34,063 bases of DNA from JBCDBH01 sp039184055. GTDB lineage: Bacteria; Acidobacteriota; Thermoanaerobaculia; Multivoradales; J023. The stretch spans positions 1 to 34,063 of the forward strand of contig JBCDBH010000017.1 in NCBI GenBank assembly GCA_039184055.1, given 5' to 3'. Shown here one piece after another: positions 1 to 8,339 of this stretch. The position numbers and the translations under genes were made by a program. Position 1 is the first letter of the stretch, and every line of letters begins with the position of its first letter. The notes beneath the pieces were generated by a model. That model was not told the origin of the DNA. It was given only the letters and a program-made list of their open reading frames with translations, and did no database searches.

Positions 1-2
1 CG

Positions 3-995
<993 letters not shown>

Positions 996-1005
996 TCCGT
1001 CAACC

Positions 1006-1033
1006 GGCCGCCCCGAGCGGGGCGGCCTTCTTG
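1006..1033 (+). terminator. Rho-independent terminator after clpB
   Basis: A perfect 9-bp GC stem, GGCCGCCCC (1006-1014) with GGGGCGGCC (1019-1027), closes a GAGC tetraloop. It is followed by TTCTTG, a short and imperfect U tract. It starts 10 bases after the clpB stop codon. Confidence 0.8.
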
Positions 1034-1061
1034 CATCGTTTGATAGCGATACACTAGACCC

Positions 1062-1262
1062 GTGGAAGTCAGAGATCCCCAGCCATCGCTCATCGCTGAA
1101 CCGATCGACTACGACCAGCTCGAAGTCTCAGAGCACGGGCTCGACTAGAGCGACATCATGCAAATCCGCGAGCGACTCGCGATGCCCCCCACCGAACGGC
1201 TCCGCACGGCGCAGAATTTGATCAACACCGCGATCCGGATCCGCGCGCGGAATGCCGATTGA
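1062..1262 (+). pseudogene. Small hypothetical protein gene interrupted by an in-frame TAG
   Basis: A GTG at 1062 opens 28 codons ending at an amber codon (1146-1148). The same frame then continues from an ATG at 1158 for another 34 codons to a TGA at 1260-1262. Read through, it would encode about 66 residues, with YDQLEVSEHGLD before the stop and MQIRERLAMPPTERLR after it. Both halves read like protein, with a charged helical second half ending in RIRARNAD. I do not recognise the family with confidence; the second half resembles small helical proteins next to HEPN/nucleotidyltransferase or toxin-antitoxin loci. The simplest reading is a TGG-to-TAG change inactivating a small gene. The alternatives are a short independent protein starting at 1158, or stop-codon readthrough. 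No strong ribosome binding site is seen before either start. A terminator follows at 1287-1318. Confidence 0.45.
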
Positions 1263-1286
1263 GCTCAAGGTCGAACGCACTGAAAA

Positions 1287-1318
1287 GAAAAAGGCCGTCC
1301 GGAAGGACGGCCTTTTTC
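1287..1318. terminator. Bidirectional terminator
   Basis: An 11-bp stem, AAAGGCCGTCC (1290-1300) with GGACGGCCTTT (1305-1315), has a GGAA loop. It is flanked by an A run on the left and a T run on the right, so it can end transcripts on both strands: the small plus-strand gene and the convergent minus-strand gene that stops at 1338. Confidence 0.88.
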
Positions 1319-1337
1319 AGTGTGGTGAGTTGCCAGC

Positions 1338-2882
1338 TCACTTCCGACGCATGCTCAGCATCGCCGCGATGCTGAGCAGGATGGCGAGGAGGGCGAGGCC
1401 CATTTCGCCGAGGGTGGGAATCTCGAGCGGGGAGCCGAGTACGGTGGTGTCTTCTTGGGCGACGTTGTCGCTGGTGTCGGGATCGAAGATGTCAGAGGTG
1501 ATGTCGACGGTGTTGTCGAGGACGACGTTGATGGTAGGGGTTTCGACCTCGATGAGGATCGATGGCGTGGGACCCGGGGGCAGAGTGGGACGGGTGCAGG
1601 TGACGACGTCGCTTATTTCGGCGCAGGTCCAGCCGTCGCCGGCGACGCTGAGGAAGGTGACGCCGATAGGCAGGGTGTCAGTCACCGCGACGTTGGTGGC
1701 GTCGGAGGGACCGTCGTTGAGGACGTCGATGGTGTAGGCGAGGAGGCTGCCGTACATCGCCGGGTCCACGCTGTCGGTCTTGATGATCGCCAGATCGGCT
1801 TCGGGAGCCAGGGTGGTGTTGTCGTCGGTGCCGCTGTTGTTGCCGCTATCGGGATCGGACACGGAGCCGGTGATGGTTGCCGTGTTGGACAAGGTTCCGG
1901 TGGCCGCCGGATCGATGTCGCAGGTTGCGGTGTAGGTGACGGAGCTTCCGGCTGGCATGTCGAGGGTGTCGGCGATGTCGCCGCTTCCCGCCGCGGTGTT
2001 ACCGGTGGCGCCACCCGCCGCGACGCTCGTATAGGTGCAGGTGAGCGGCGCAGGGAAGTTGTCGGCGACACTTACCGAGGGGTCGTCGGCCGGACCGGCG
2101 TTCGATGCGACGAGGGCGTAGGTCACCATGCCACCCGGTGTCGCGGTGGTGACACCGTCGGTTTTGGTGATCGACAGGTCGGCCTCGGTCGGCAGCTCCG
2201 CTGACACGGTCCATGCGAAGCCATCGCCGCTCGCAAGCGAGACGTCTTCGTCGGTGCAGGTGAACGTTACGGTTTGATAGGTGCCGGTGAGCTGTACGGT
2301 TCCGCATGCTCCGTTGGGATTGCCACCCAAGGCGTCCTCGCAACCGAAGGCGAGTGGAGTCTGCGTCGTGGCATTTGCGGTGTCGCCAACGACCTCGAAC
2401 TCAGGGTTGCCCGAGAGCCTGACCGTCACCACGGGATTGTTGCTCGTGTCCAGGGTCGGCCCGAAGTCGACGGTGGCGGCGTCGAGGTTGACGAAGTGAA
2501 ACCGGGGGTCGGTTATCGGTGAGGAGAATGTGATCACCCAATCGGCGCCGCCCGGGTTGGCGCCGTCGAGATTGCCGACACCACCATTGCCCCACTCGGT
2601 ACCGACTGGGGGAGCACCGGGAGAAAACCAAACATCCGGGTAGTTGGTGGTGCCATCGAGCGCCCCGATCGAGGTCAAGTTGCCGGCCCCATTCATCGGG
2701 TTGGCGATTGTGACGGTGCCACTCGTGGTGTCGAGCATGAAGGTGGCCGACGTTCCTGTCGCGGTCAGCCAGTCGGCGTAGGTTTCCTGCCCATGAGCAT
2801 GCATAGCCGAGAGCAACATGAGCAGGACCAAGACGAGCAAGGGGCGGCGCTCGAGACGCTCACACAGATCGAGTGATTTCAC
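1338..2882 (-). CDS. IPTL-CTERM surface protein with two DUF11 repeats
   Basis: A predicted secreted or surface-anchored protein of 514 residues. A hydrophobic signal peptide covers roughly residues 10-31. A beta-rich N-terminal region follows, then two DUF11-type repeats starting near 234 (ADLSITKTDGV) and 361 (ADLAIIKTDSV). The last 27 residues (488-514) form an IPTL-CTERM sorting signal: IPTLGEMG, a hydrophobic helix and the basic end MRRK. In known families this tripartite tail is recognised by an exosortase/archaeosortase-like system and removed at the envelope. I chose the GTG start at 2882 because GGAGGAG lies 6 bases before it and the signal peptide follows directly. The frame stays open further upstream, but there it is only arginine/proline-rich antisense of the next gene. 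The ribosome binding site sits inside a strong inverted repeat, listed separately. The ligand and role of the protein are unknown. Confidence 0.88.
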   Translation of the reverse strand: MKSLDLCERLERRPLLVLVLLMLLSAMHAHGQETYADWLTATGTSATFMLDTTSGTVTIANPMNGAGNLTSIGALDGTTNYPDVWFSPGAPPVGTEWGNGGVGNLDGANPGGADWVITFSSPITDPRFHFVNLDAATVDFGPTLDTSNNPVVTVRLSGNPEFEVVGDTANATTQTPLAFGCEDALGGNPNGACGTVQLTGTYQTVTFTCTDEDVSLASGDGFAWTVSAELPTEADLSITKTDGVTTATPGGMVTYALVASNAGPADDPSVSVADNFPAPLTCTYTSVAAGGATGNTAAGSGDIADTLDMPAGSSVTYTATCDIDPAATGTLSNTATITGSVSDPDSGNNSGTDDNTTLAPEADLAIIKTDSVDPAMYGSLLAYTIDVLNDGPSDATNVAVTDTLPIGVTFLSVAGDGWTCAEISDVVTCTRPTLPPGPTPSILIEVETPTINVVLDNTVDITSDIFDPDTSDNVAQEDTTVLGSPLEIPTLGEMGLALLAILLSIAAMLSMRRK

Positions 2883-2979
2883 GGTTTCTCCTCCAGGCCG
2901 ATTGGATCTACGAAGGCCAGAACAACCACCGCCCTTGCGTTGGTAGGTCTGACTCTTCTTAGTGTCTGGAGGAGGAACC
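2883..2979 (-). promoter_or_regulatory. 5' leader with SD-sequestering inverted repeat
   Basis: On the minus strand, GGTTCCTCCTCCAG (complement of 2966-2979) can pair with CTGGAGGAGAAACC (complement of 2883-2896) at 13 of 14 positions. The second arm contains the GGAGGAG ribosome binding site of the IPTL-CTERM gene. The 69-nt loop holds a further small hairpin, ACCA-a-CGC / GCG-g-TGGT. A transcript starting upstream of 2979 could therefore hide its own ribosome binding site. The rest of the 128-bp gap between the two minus-strand genes holds no recognisable terminator and only weak promoter-like sequence. The pairing is seen directly; a regulatory role is inferred. Confidence 0.45.
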
Positions 2980-3010
2980 GGGTCCGGGATTTTCGCGGCT
3001 CGATGTTCGC

Positions 3011-5785
3011 TTACGGGGTCGCCGTTGCCATCTCCGCCAATTTCTGTTTTACCGCCACGCCTCGTGGGTCGCTGGGTGCTGCCCGGAGGAAAGCGTTGTA
3101 GTGGTTGCGGGCGGTGTGAGCCTCGTCGAGGTGGTCGGCGTAGAGGTTGCCGAGACGGAGGTGGGCTTCGGCGAATCTCGGCACGATTCCGATGACGGCC
3201 TGGAGGGTTTCGGCGGCCTGGCGGTGGCGGTCGGTGTCGGCGAAGAGGATGCCGAGGTTGAATCGTGCTTGCCAGTAGTCGGGCTCGAGGTCCAAGGCGC
3301 GCTGGTAGGCGGTTTCGGCTTCTTTGGGTTCGCCTTGTTGGGCGAGGGAGAGGGCGAGGTTGTTCCAGGCTTCGGGCAGGACGTCGATGAGGGCGAGGGC
3401 GCGACGGGAGGCGCGCTCGGCGGTGGGCCAGTCGCTTTGTTCGACGGCGATGGCGGCGAGGTTGTTCCAGGCGTCGGCGTAGTCGGGGACGCGCCGGGTG
3501 AGGCGTTCGAGGTCGGCGCGGGCCTGGTCGACGCGGCCGGTGCGGTAGTAGGCGATGGCGCGGTTGTTGAGCGCGGCGGGGTTGTCGGGCTGGTCGTCGA
3601 GGACGACGGCGTATTGGGCTTCGGCTTCGCTGAGACGGCCCTGTTCGGCGAGCACGCCACCGAGGGCGATGTGGAGCTCGGGACGTCGGTCGTCGGCGAG
3701 ACGGATGGCTTCGCGTAGGTGAGGCTCGGCGGCGGGGTCGCCACGGCGGGCGAGCAGGGTGCCGATCCGAGCGTGGAGGTCGGGGTCGTCGGTACGACGA
3801 TCGAGACCGTTTTTCCATGCGTCGAGCGCGGGCTGGAGGTTACCGGAGCGTTCTTCGAGGTCGCCGAGCAGACGCCAGCCCATGATCAGGAAGGGGTCGC
3901 GTTCGAGCGCCTGGTCGAGACGCTGGCGCGCCTGGTCGAGCTCGCCGCTGGGAAGGTCGATGAGCTGCGCGTGGGTGGTGAGGATGCGGGGCTCGTCTGG
4001 ATGGTTGGCGAGCAGCTCGTCGAGCAGGGCGAACACGTCGTCCCGCCGGTCGAGCTGGGTGAGGATCTGGGCTTTTTGTAGCGCGGCTTCGAAGAAGTTG
4101 GGATCGAGACCGAGAGCGGTGTCGAGCAGGGCGAGGGCCTGCTCGGGCTCGCCACGCCGACGTTCGAGGCTGGCCATCATGACGTGGAGCCGCGCGTAGC
4201 TGGGGTCGAGGGCGAGGGCGCGCTCGACGGCGGTGATGGCGTCGTCGATCCGGTCTTGAGCGGCGAGGGCCTGGCCGAGATCGACGAGCGCGGCGAGGTT
4301 TTGTGGATCGCGATCGAGCACGGCGCGGAGCTGACGCTCGGCGGGTTCGTAGAGACGATCCTGGATGAGATGACGGGCACGTTCGAGACCGACGTGCAGA
4401 CCGACGACCTCTTTGGGGTCGGGTCGGTCGCTGTCAGGGCGCGAGGCGGCGGCGTTGCCGGCCGCGAGGTAGCCGAGGCTGCGCAATTGCTCGACGGCTT
4501 CTTGGTCGAGAGCGAGGGTGGCTTCGTCGCTCTGGCCTTCACCCAGAGCTTCGAGCATCTCGCCGAGATCACGACCGAGATCGTGGGTGAGACCGGGCTG
4601 ACGCTCGGCGACGTTGGAGAGCTCGCGCGGGTCGCGACTCAGGTTGTAGAGCTCTTCGGTGGGGGCGTCGATGTATTTGAACATGCCCCGTCTGAGCACC
4701 TCGAGCTTGGCCCAGCCATAGGTGAAGTACGGCAGGTGGGTTTCGGCGTAGAGGTCGCGTTGCGGCAGCTGCGTGTGACCTTCGAAAAGCGGCACGAGGC
4801 TGCGCCCGGGACGATCGCTGGGCGGTGGGCGCTGGTCGAGCAGATCGAGCACGGTGGGCAGCAGGTCGATCTGGTCGACGACGTGGGGCAGACGCAGGCC
4901 CGCTGGTCCACCGGGAATGTTGACGATCCACGGGACGTGCAGGGTGCTGTCGTAGGCGAGCACGGCATGGGTTTGCTCGCCGTGCTCACCGAGACTCTCG
5001 CCGTGATCGCCGAGCACCATGGTCAGGGTCTCGTCGAGCTCGAGCCGCGGATGGGCGAACAGCTTGCCGAGCTGGGCGTCCATGTAGGCGACTTCGCCGT
5101 CGTAGAGCCGGTCGCGATAGGTGTCGCGAAACGGCGGTGGCGGCGAGTAGGCGGCGTGGGGATCGTAGAGGTGCACCCAGAGAAAGAACTTATCGTCGGT
5201 ACCGAGGGTGTCGAGCCAATCGCGCGCGGCGGCGATGGTGGCTTCGGCGGGGCGGTCGGGCACCATGCGTGGAAAACGCTCGCGGCTGGTCGAGAGATCG
5301 TCGTCGTAGACGTCGAATCCCTGGTCGAGACCGTAGCGGTGGTCGAGCACCGCGGCGGACACGAAGGCGGCCGTTTTCCAACCGCGCTCGCCGAGGGTCT
5401 CGGCCAAGGTCTCGAGCTCGGGTTTGACGTGGTGCGTGCCGTTGTTGCGCACTCCGTGTTGGGGCGGATACAAACCGGTGAGGATCGAGGTGTGGGCGAC
5501 CAGGGTGATCGGCGCCGTGGAGTAGGCGTGCTCGAAGGTGATGCCACGACGCGCCAGGGCGGCGAAGGTTGGGGTTTCGACGTTTTCGGCGCCATAAGGC
5601 TCGAGGCGATCGGGACGCGTGGTGTCGACGGTGACGAGCAAGAACGAGTGCTCGGCACGCTCGATCGCTTGAGCCCCGGAAGCGGGCGCGGGTCGTTGAT
5701 GTGTGCGATCACGCGAGAAGAGGCCGACCACGATCGCGATGGCGGCGACGAATAGGGCGAGAGCGAGAAGTCGAGTCGGTTTCAT
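3011..5785 (-). CDS. Membrane-anchored sulfatase-like protein fused to TPR repeats
   Basis: A 924-residue protein. An N-terminal membrane anchor (about residues 5-25) precedes an alkaline-phosphatase/sulfatase-fold domain (about 45-455). The rest is about a dozen tetratricopeptide repeats, with signatures such as AWNNLAAIAVEQSDW and ALDLEPDYWQARFNLG. Metal-binding elements are visible: VTVDTTRPDRLEPYG near the start and VLGDHGESLGEHGEQTH later. The nucleophile region reads TLVAHTSILTGLYPPQHG, so the C/S-x-P-x-R signature for formylglycine is absent. A threonine nucleophile, as in phosphoethanolamine or phosphoglycerol transferases, fits better than a classical sulfatase. The domain should face the periplasm; its substrate is unknown. 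The ATG at 5785 was chosen because the anchor follows it at once and it lies one base past the upstream gene's stop (TGA-T-ATG), suggesting translational coupling. Confidence 0.88.
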   Translation of the reverse strand: MKPTRLLALALFVAAIAIVVGLFSRDRTHQRPAPASGAQAIERAEHSFLLVTVDTTRPDRLEPYGAENVETPTFAALARRGITFEHAYSTAPITLVAHTSILTGLYPPQHGVRNNGTHHVKPELETLAETLGERGWKTAAFVSAAVLDHRYGLDQGFDVYDDDLSTSRERFPRMVPDRPAEATIAAARDWLDTLGTDDKFFLWVHLYDPHAAYSPPPPFRDTYRDRLYDGEVAYMDAQLGKLFAHPRLELDETLTMVLGDHGESLGEHGEQTHAVLAYDSTLHVPWIVNIPGGPAGLRLPHVVDQIDLLPTVLDLLDQRPPPSDRPGRSLVPLFEGHTQLPQRDLYAETHLPYFTYGWAKLEVLRRGMFKYIDAPTEELYNLSRDPRELSNVAERQPGLTHDLGRDLGEMLEALGEGQSDEATLALDQEAVEQLRSLGYLAAGNAAASRPDSDRPDPKEVVGLHVGLERARHLIQDRLYEPAERQLRAVLDRDPQNLAALVDLGQALAAQDRIDDAITAVERALALDPSYARLHVMMASLERRRGEPEQALALLDTALGLDPNFFEAALQKAQILTQLDRRDDVFALLDELLANHPDEPRILTTHAQLIDLPSGELDQARQRLDQALERDPFLIMGWRLLGDLEERSGNLQPALDAWKNGLDRRTDDPDLHARIGTLLARRGDPAAEPHLREAIRLADDRRPELHIALGGVLAEQGRLSEAEAQYAVVLDDQPDNPAALNNRAIAYYRTGRVDQARADLERLTRRVPDYADAWNNLAAIAVEQSDWPTAERASRRALALIDVLPEAWNNLALSLAQQGEPKEAETAYQRALDLEPDYWQARFNLGILFADTDRHRQAAETLQAVIGIVPRFAEAHLRLGNLYADHLDEAHTARNHYNAFLRAAPSDPRGVAVKQKLAEMATATP

Positions 5786-5786
5786 A

Positions 5787-7076
5787 TCAAGCGGTGGAGC
5801 GTGCCGGCTCGGTCGTGGCTCGATCCGTGAGCGAGTCGGCATCACGGGGCGCATCGAAGTCCGTGGTGGCGGGTAGGGCTTCGAGCGCGAGTTTTTCGTC
5901 GTTGGCGAGCGCGGCGAGTGTTTTCTTGCGGAAGACCTTGGTGTGGAGATCGTTGAGTTTTTGACGGAGCTCACCGAGTCGCTGACCGTGCAGGGTGTCG
6001 TAGCAGGTCATGACGTCGACGGCGGTGGTTTGGTACGGGTCACAGGTGAGCAGGTAGCCGTCGATCGTGTCGTCCGACGCTTCGCCGACCAGGTCGGCGG
6101 CGACCAGGGGCGCCAGCACGCGGGCGACGTCGTCGGGATCGAGCTCGAGGGTGGTGGCCAAGCTGTCGTGGGTGAGGATCGGTCGCCCGTCTCGAAACGC
6201 GTGGGTGAGCGCGAGGGTCGCCATGAGCCCGAGCCAGCTACCTTCGAGCGGGATCGGGTCGCGGTGGGTGGTGAGCAGCATGCGGGCGTGTTGCCAGCCG
6301 TAGGCGACCTCACTGCCGAAGAGCACGATCGACCAGGCGACGTTGAGCGACACCATGAAGAGCAGCACCAGGCCGAAGCTGCCGTAGATCGAATGCTGCT
6401 GGTAGAGATCGACATAGCGGCTGTAGCCCCAACGTACGGTTTCGAGCAGCAGCGCGGCGGTGAGCCCACCGACCAGCGCGGCGCGAAAGCGGACGTGGAT
6501 GTTGGGCACCAGCCAATAGAGCATGGTCAAGCCGATCAGGGTGACCACGAAGGGCAGACCCCGAACGATCAGCGAGATGTCGAGGCGTTCGAACATCGGC
6601 TGACGACGGATCAGGAAGGCGAGCGAGTAGGCGGCGCCGATCAGCAGCGGTCCCCAGAAGAACACCAGGGTGAAGGACAACAGGCGCTTGCGGAGCGGCC
6701 GGTCCGAGGACACCCGCCAGATGCGATTGATGGTGCCCTCGATCGACCCGAAGACCACCAGGATCGTGAACAAGAAGAAGAGAAAGCCGACGCCGTGGAT
6801 GGTCTCGGCCTGGGTCAGAAACTCCTGCAATTTCGACAGGATCTCGGCTTCCGACCAGGGGAGGATCTTGCCCAGAAAGTCGACCACGATCTGGGTTTGG
6901 CCACGTTCGGTGTAGATCCGTGCCGAGAGGTACGAGAAAGTCGAAAGAGCCGGCACCAGCGCGATGATGGTGAGAAAGGCGAGCGCCGCCGACGACAGCA
7001 GAATGCCGTCGTTTTGCGTCTTGATGACGATCAAACGGAGCAGGCGAAAGCCGCGTGCGAGCGGCGTGCCGCTCAT
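5787..7076 (-). CDS. YihY/BrkB family inner membrane protein
   Basis: A 429-residue integral membrane protein of the YihY/virulence factor BrkB family (UPF0761). About six hydrophobic helices fill the first 290 residues. They include the family-typical segments SSAALAFLTIIALVPALSTF near the start, GSIEGTINRIWRV in the middle and YGSFGLVLLFMVSLNVAWSI followed by LFGSEVAYGWQHAR. The hydrophilic C-terminal 140 residues resemble a winged-helix-like tail found in longer members (ALTHAFRDGRPILTHDSLA). The biochemical role of the family is not established; older links to ribonuclease BN are considered wrong. It is the middle gene of a three-gene minus-strand set, 5 bases after the oxidoreductase gene and 1 base before the sulfatase-like gene, so co-expression is very likely. 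Confidence 0.9.
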   Translation of the reverse strand: MSGTPLARGFRLLRLIVIKTQNDGILLSSAALAFLTIIALVPALSTFSYLSARIYTERGQTQIVVDFLGKILPWSEAEILSKLQEFLTQAETIHGVGFLFFLFTILVVFGSIEGTINRIWRVSSDRPLRKRLLSFTLVFFWGPLLIGAAYSLAFLIRRQPMFERLDISLIVRGLPFVVTLIGLTMLYWLVPNIHVRFRAALVGGLTAALLLETVRWGYSRYVDLYQQHSIYGSFGLVLLFMVSLNVAWSIVLFGSEVAYGWQHARMLLTTHRDPIPLEGSWLGLMATLALTHAFRDGRPILTHDSLATTLELDPDDVARVLAPLVAADLVGEASDDTIDGYLLTCDPYQTTAVDVMTCYDTLHGQRLGELRQKLNDLHTKVFRKKTLAALANDEKLALEALPATTDFDAPRDADSLTDRATTEPARSTA

Positions 7077-7081
7077 CGAGC

Positions 7082-8284
7082 TCAGTCTTCCACCACCGCG
7101 AAGCGAATCCCGGCCGCCTGGAGCCGCTCGATGAGGGCGTGGCCCATGGCGATGGCCGGCGTGGTCACGCCCGCGGCGTCGGGCAACTCGTCGAACGCCA
7201 GGCAGAGGGCGGTTTCGGCGAGCATCTTCGACGTTTCGTCATAGCCCGGATCGCCACCCGCGACCTCGGTGACCAGGGTTCGATCGCCACGGGTGGCGAC
7301 AAAGGTGAGGGTGAACAGGCTCTTGGCGCGCGTTTCGGCATCGGGGCCGGCGCCGGGTTTTTTCACCGAGAGCAGCATCTTGCGGGTCGGCGGCAGCTGC
7401 GCGAGCGCGAAGACGGCGCCACCACCGACCACGGTCTTGACGACTTTCGAGACCTTGCCCGATTGCAGGTAATGGCCGTAGGTGAAGCGCGTGCCGTAGA
7501 CGTCGAGCGCGCGTGCCGACCGCAGCACGATCAGCGGATCGATGGTGGGCAGGGGCATGGCCCAGGCGCCGAGCGTGGCGTCGCGATGAATTTTGCCTTT
7601 TTCGCCACGCACTTTGCGGGTCGACGAGCGTTTGTCGCGTCGCCCGGCGCGTTTCTTGGCTTTCTGATCGCGGCGAAAATTGCCCATCGCCTTGACCGCC
7701 GAATGCCATGTGCCACCGGAGAATTCAGCGCGCGTCCGGACAAAGCCACGAACCGAGGTCTGGAGATCGTCGGTCGCGCTGTCGGCGTCGGCTTCGGTGA
7801 GCTTGCTCACCGCGAAAAACGTACCGAGATCGGCCGGGATCGAATCGAAGCCGCAGCAGCTGACGATGCGCAGCCCTTTTTCACGTGCCGCGGCGTCGTG
7901 CTCGGCGATCATCCGGTCGACGAACGAAGGCTCACCGGTGATGTCGGCGTAGTGGGTGCCAGTGGCGACACAGGCGGCGACCACCGGGGCGCCGTATTCG
8001 TCGAACGGGCCGACCGTGGTGACCAGGACTCGGGTCGAGGCGGTCATCTTCTCGATCGACGCCGGATCGGCGATATCGGCTTCGAGCGCGCCACGTGGCG
8101 GGCGGCCACCCTCGATGGTGCTCAGCCGCCCGATCAGCTCGGCGAGCTTGGTGCCGCTGCGGCCGGCGATCGCCCAGGCGACCTCGGGTCCGGCGTGACG
8201 GGTGAGGTAGTCGGCCACCAGCGAGCCGGTGAAACCGGTGGCGCCAAAAACGACGACATCATACGGGCGTTCTCTTTCGCTCAT
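7082..8284 (-). CDS. Saccharopine dehydrogenase-like NAD(P)-binding oxidoreductase
   Basis: A 400-residue protein with an N-terminal Rossmann fold: YDVVVFGATGFTGSLVADYL carries the GATGFTG dinucleotide-binding loop near residues 14-20. The saccharopine dehydrogenase/trans-acting enoyl reductase family features follow: VLVTTVGPFDEYGAPVVAAC, GTHYADITGEPSFVDRMI and the CCGFDSIPADLG segment. In this superfamily relatives act as lysine-pathway dehydrogenases or as trans-acting enoyl reductases in mycobacterial lipid synthesis; many are uncharacterised. A lysine/arginine-rich stretch around residues 200-235 is probably a surface loop. I chose the ATG at 8284 because the Rossmann strand starts right after it; the frame continues to 8602 but would overlap the divergent lipoprotein gene and looks non-coding. 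No clear Shine-Dalgarno sequence precedes it. It is the first gene of the minus-strand set. Substrate unknown. Confidence 0.87.
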   Translation of the reverse strand: MSERERPYDVVVFGATGFTGSLVADYLTRHAGPEVAWAIAGRSGTKLAELIGRLSTIEGGRPPRGALEADIADPASIEKMTASTRVLVTTVGPFDEYGAPVVAACVATGTHYADITGEPSFVDRMIAEHDAAAREKGLRIVSCCGFDSIPADLGTFFAVSKLTEADADSATDDLQTSVRGFVRTRAEFSGGTWHSAVKAMGNFRRDQKAKKRAGRRDKRSSTRKVRGEKGKIHRDATLGAWAMPLPTIDPLIVLRSARALDVYGTRFTYGHYLQSGKVSKVVKTVVGGGAVFALAQLPPTRKMLLSVKKPGAGPDAETRAKSLFTLTFVATRGDRTLVTEVAGGDPGYDETSKMLAETALCLAFDELPDAAGVTTPAIAMGHALIERLQAAGIRFAVVED

Positions 8285-8339
8285 CGTTCGAGGATACCGC
8301 GTGTGGATGTGATCCAATACCGTAACGAGGAGTAGATCG
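8285..8339. promoter_or_regulatory. Divergent intergenic region
   Basis: These 55 bases separate two divergent start codons and should contain promoters for both directions. On the plus strand AGGAG at 8328-8332 is a good ribosome binding site for the lipoprotein gene. On the minus strand TATCCT lies only a few bases before the oxidoreductase ATG, so that transcript may be nearly leaderless. No convincing -35/-10 pair was found in either direction. Confidence 0.4.

Noticed and set aside
2883..3818. N-terminal extension of the IPTL-CTERM frame on the minus strand (total 826 codons)
   Set aside because: The extra part is arginine/proline-rich, overlaps the end of the sulfatase-like/TPR gene in another frame, and the signal peptide and ribosome binding site mark the true start at 2882.
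4184..5755. 523-codon plus-strand frame opposite the sulfatase-like gene
   Set aside because: Antisense of the sulfatase and TPR domains; no domain signal of its own.
5943..8335. Long plus-strand frames (433 and 426 codons) opposite the YihY and oxidoreductase genes
   Set aside because: Antisense shadows with low-complexity charged composition; the minus strand has clear family motifs.
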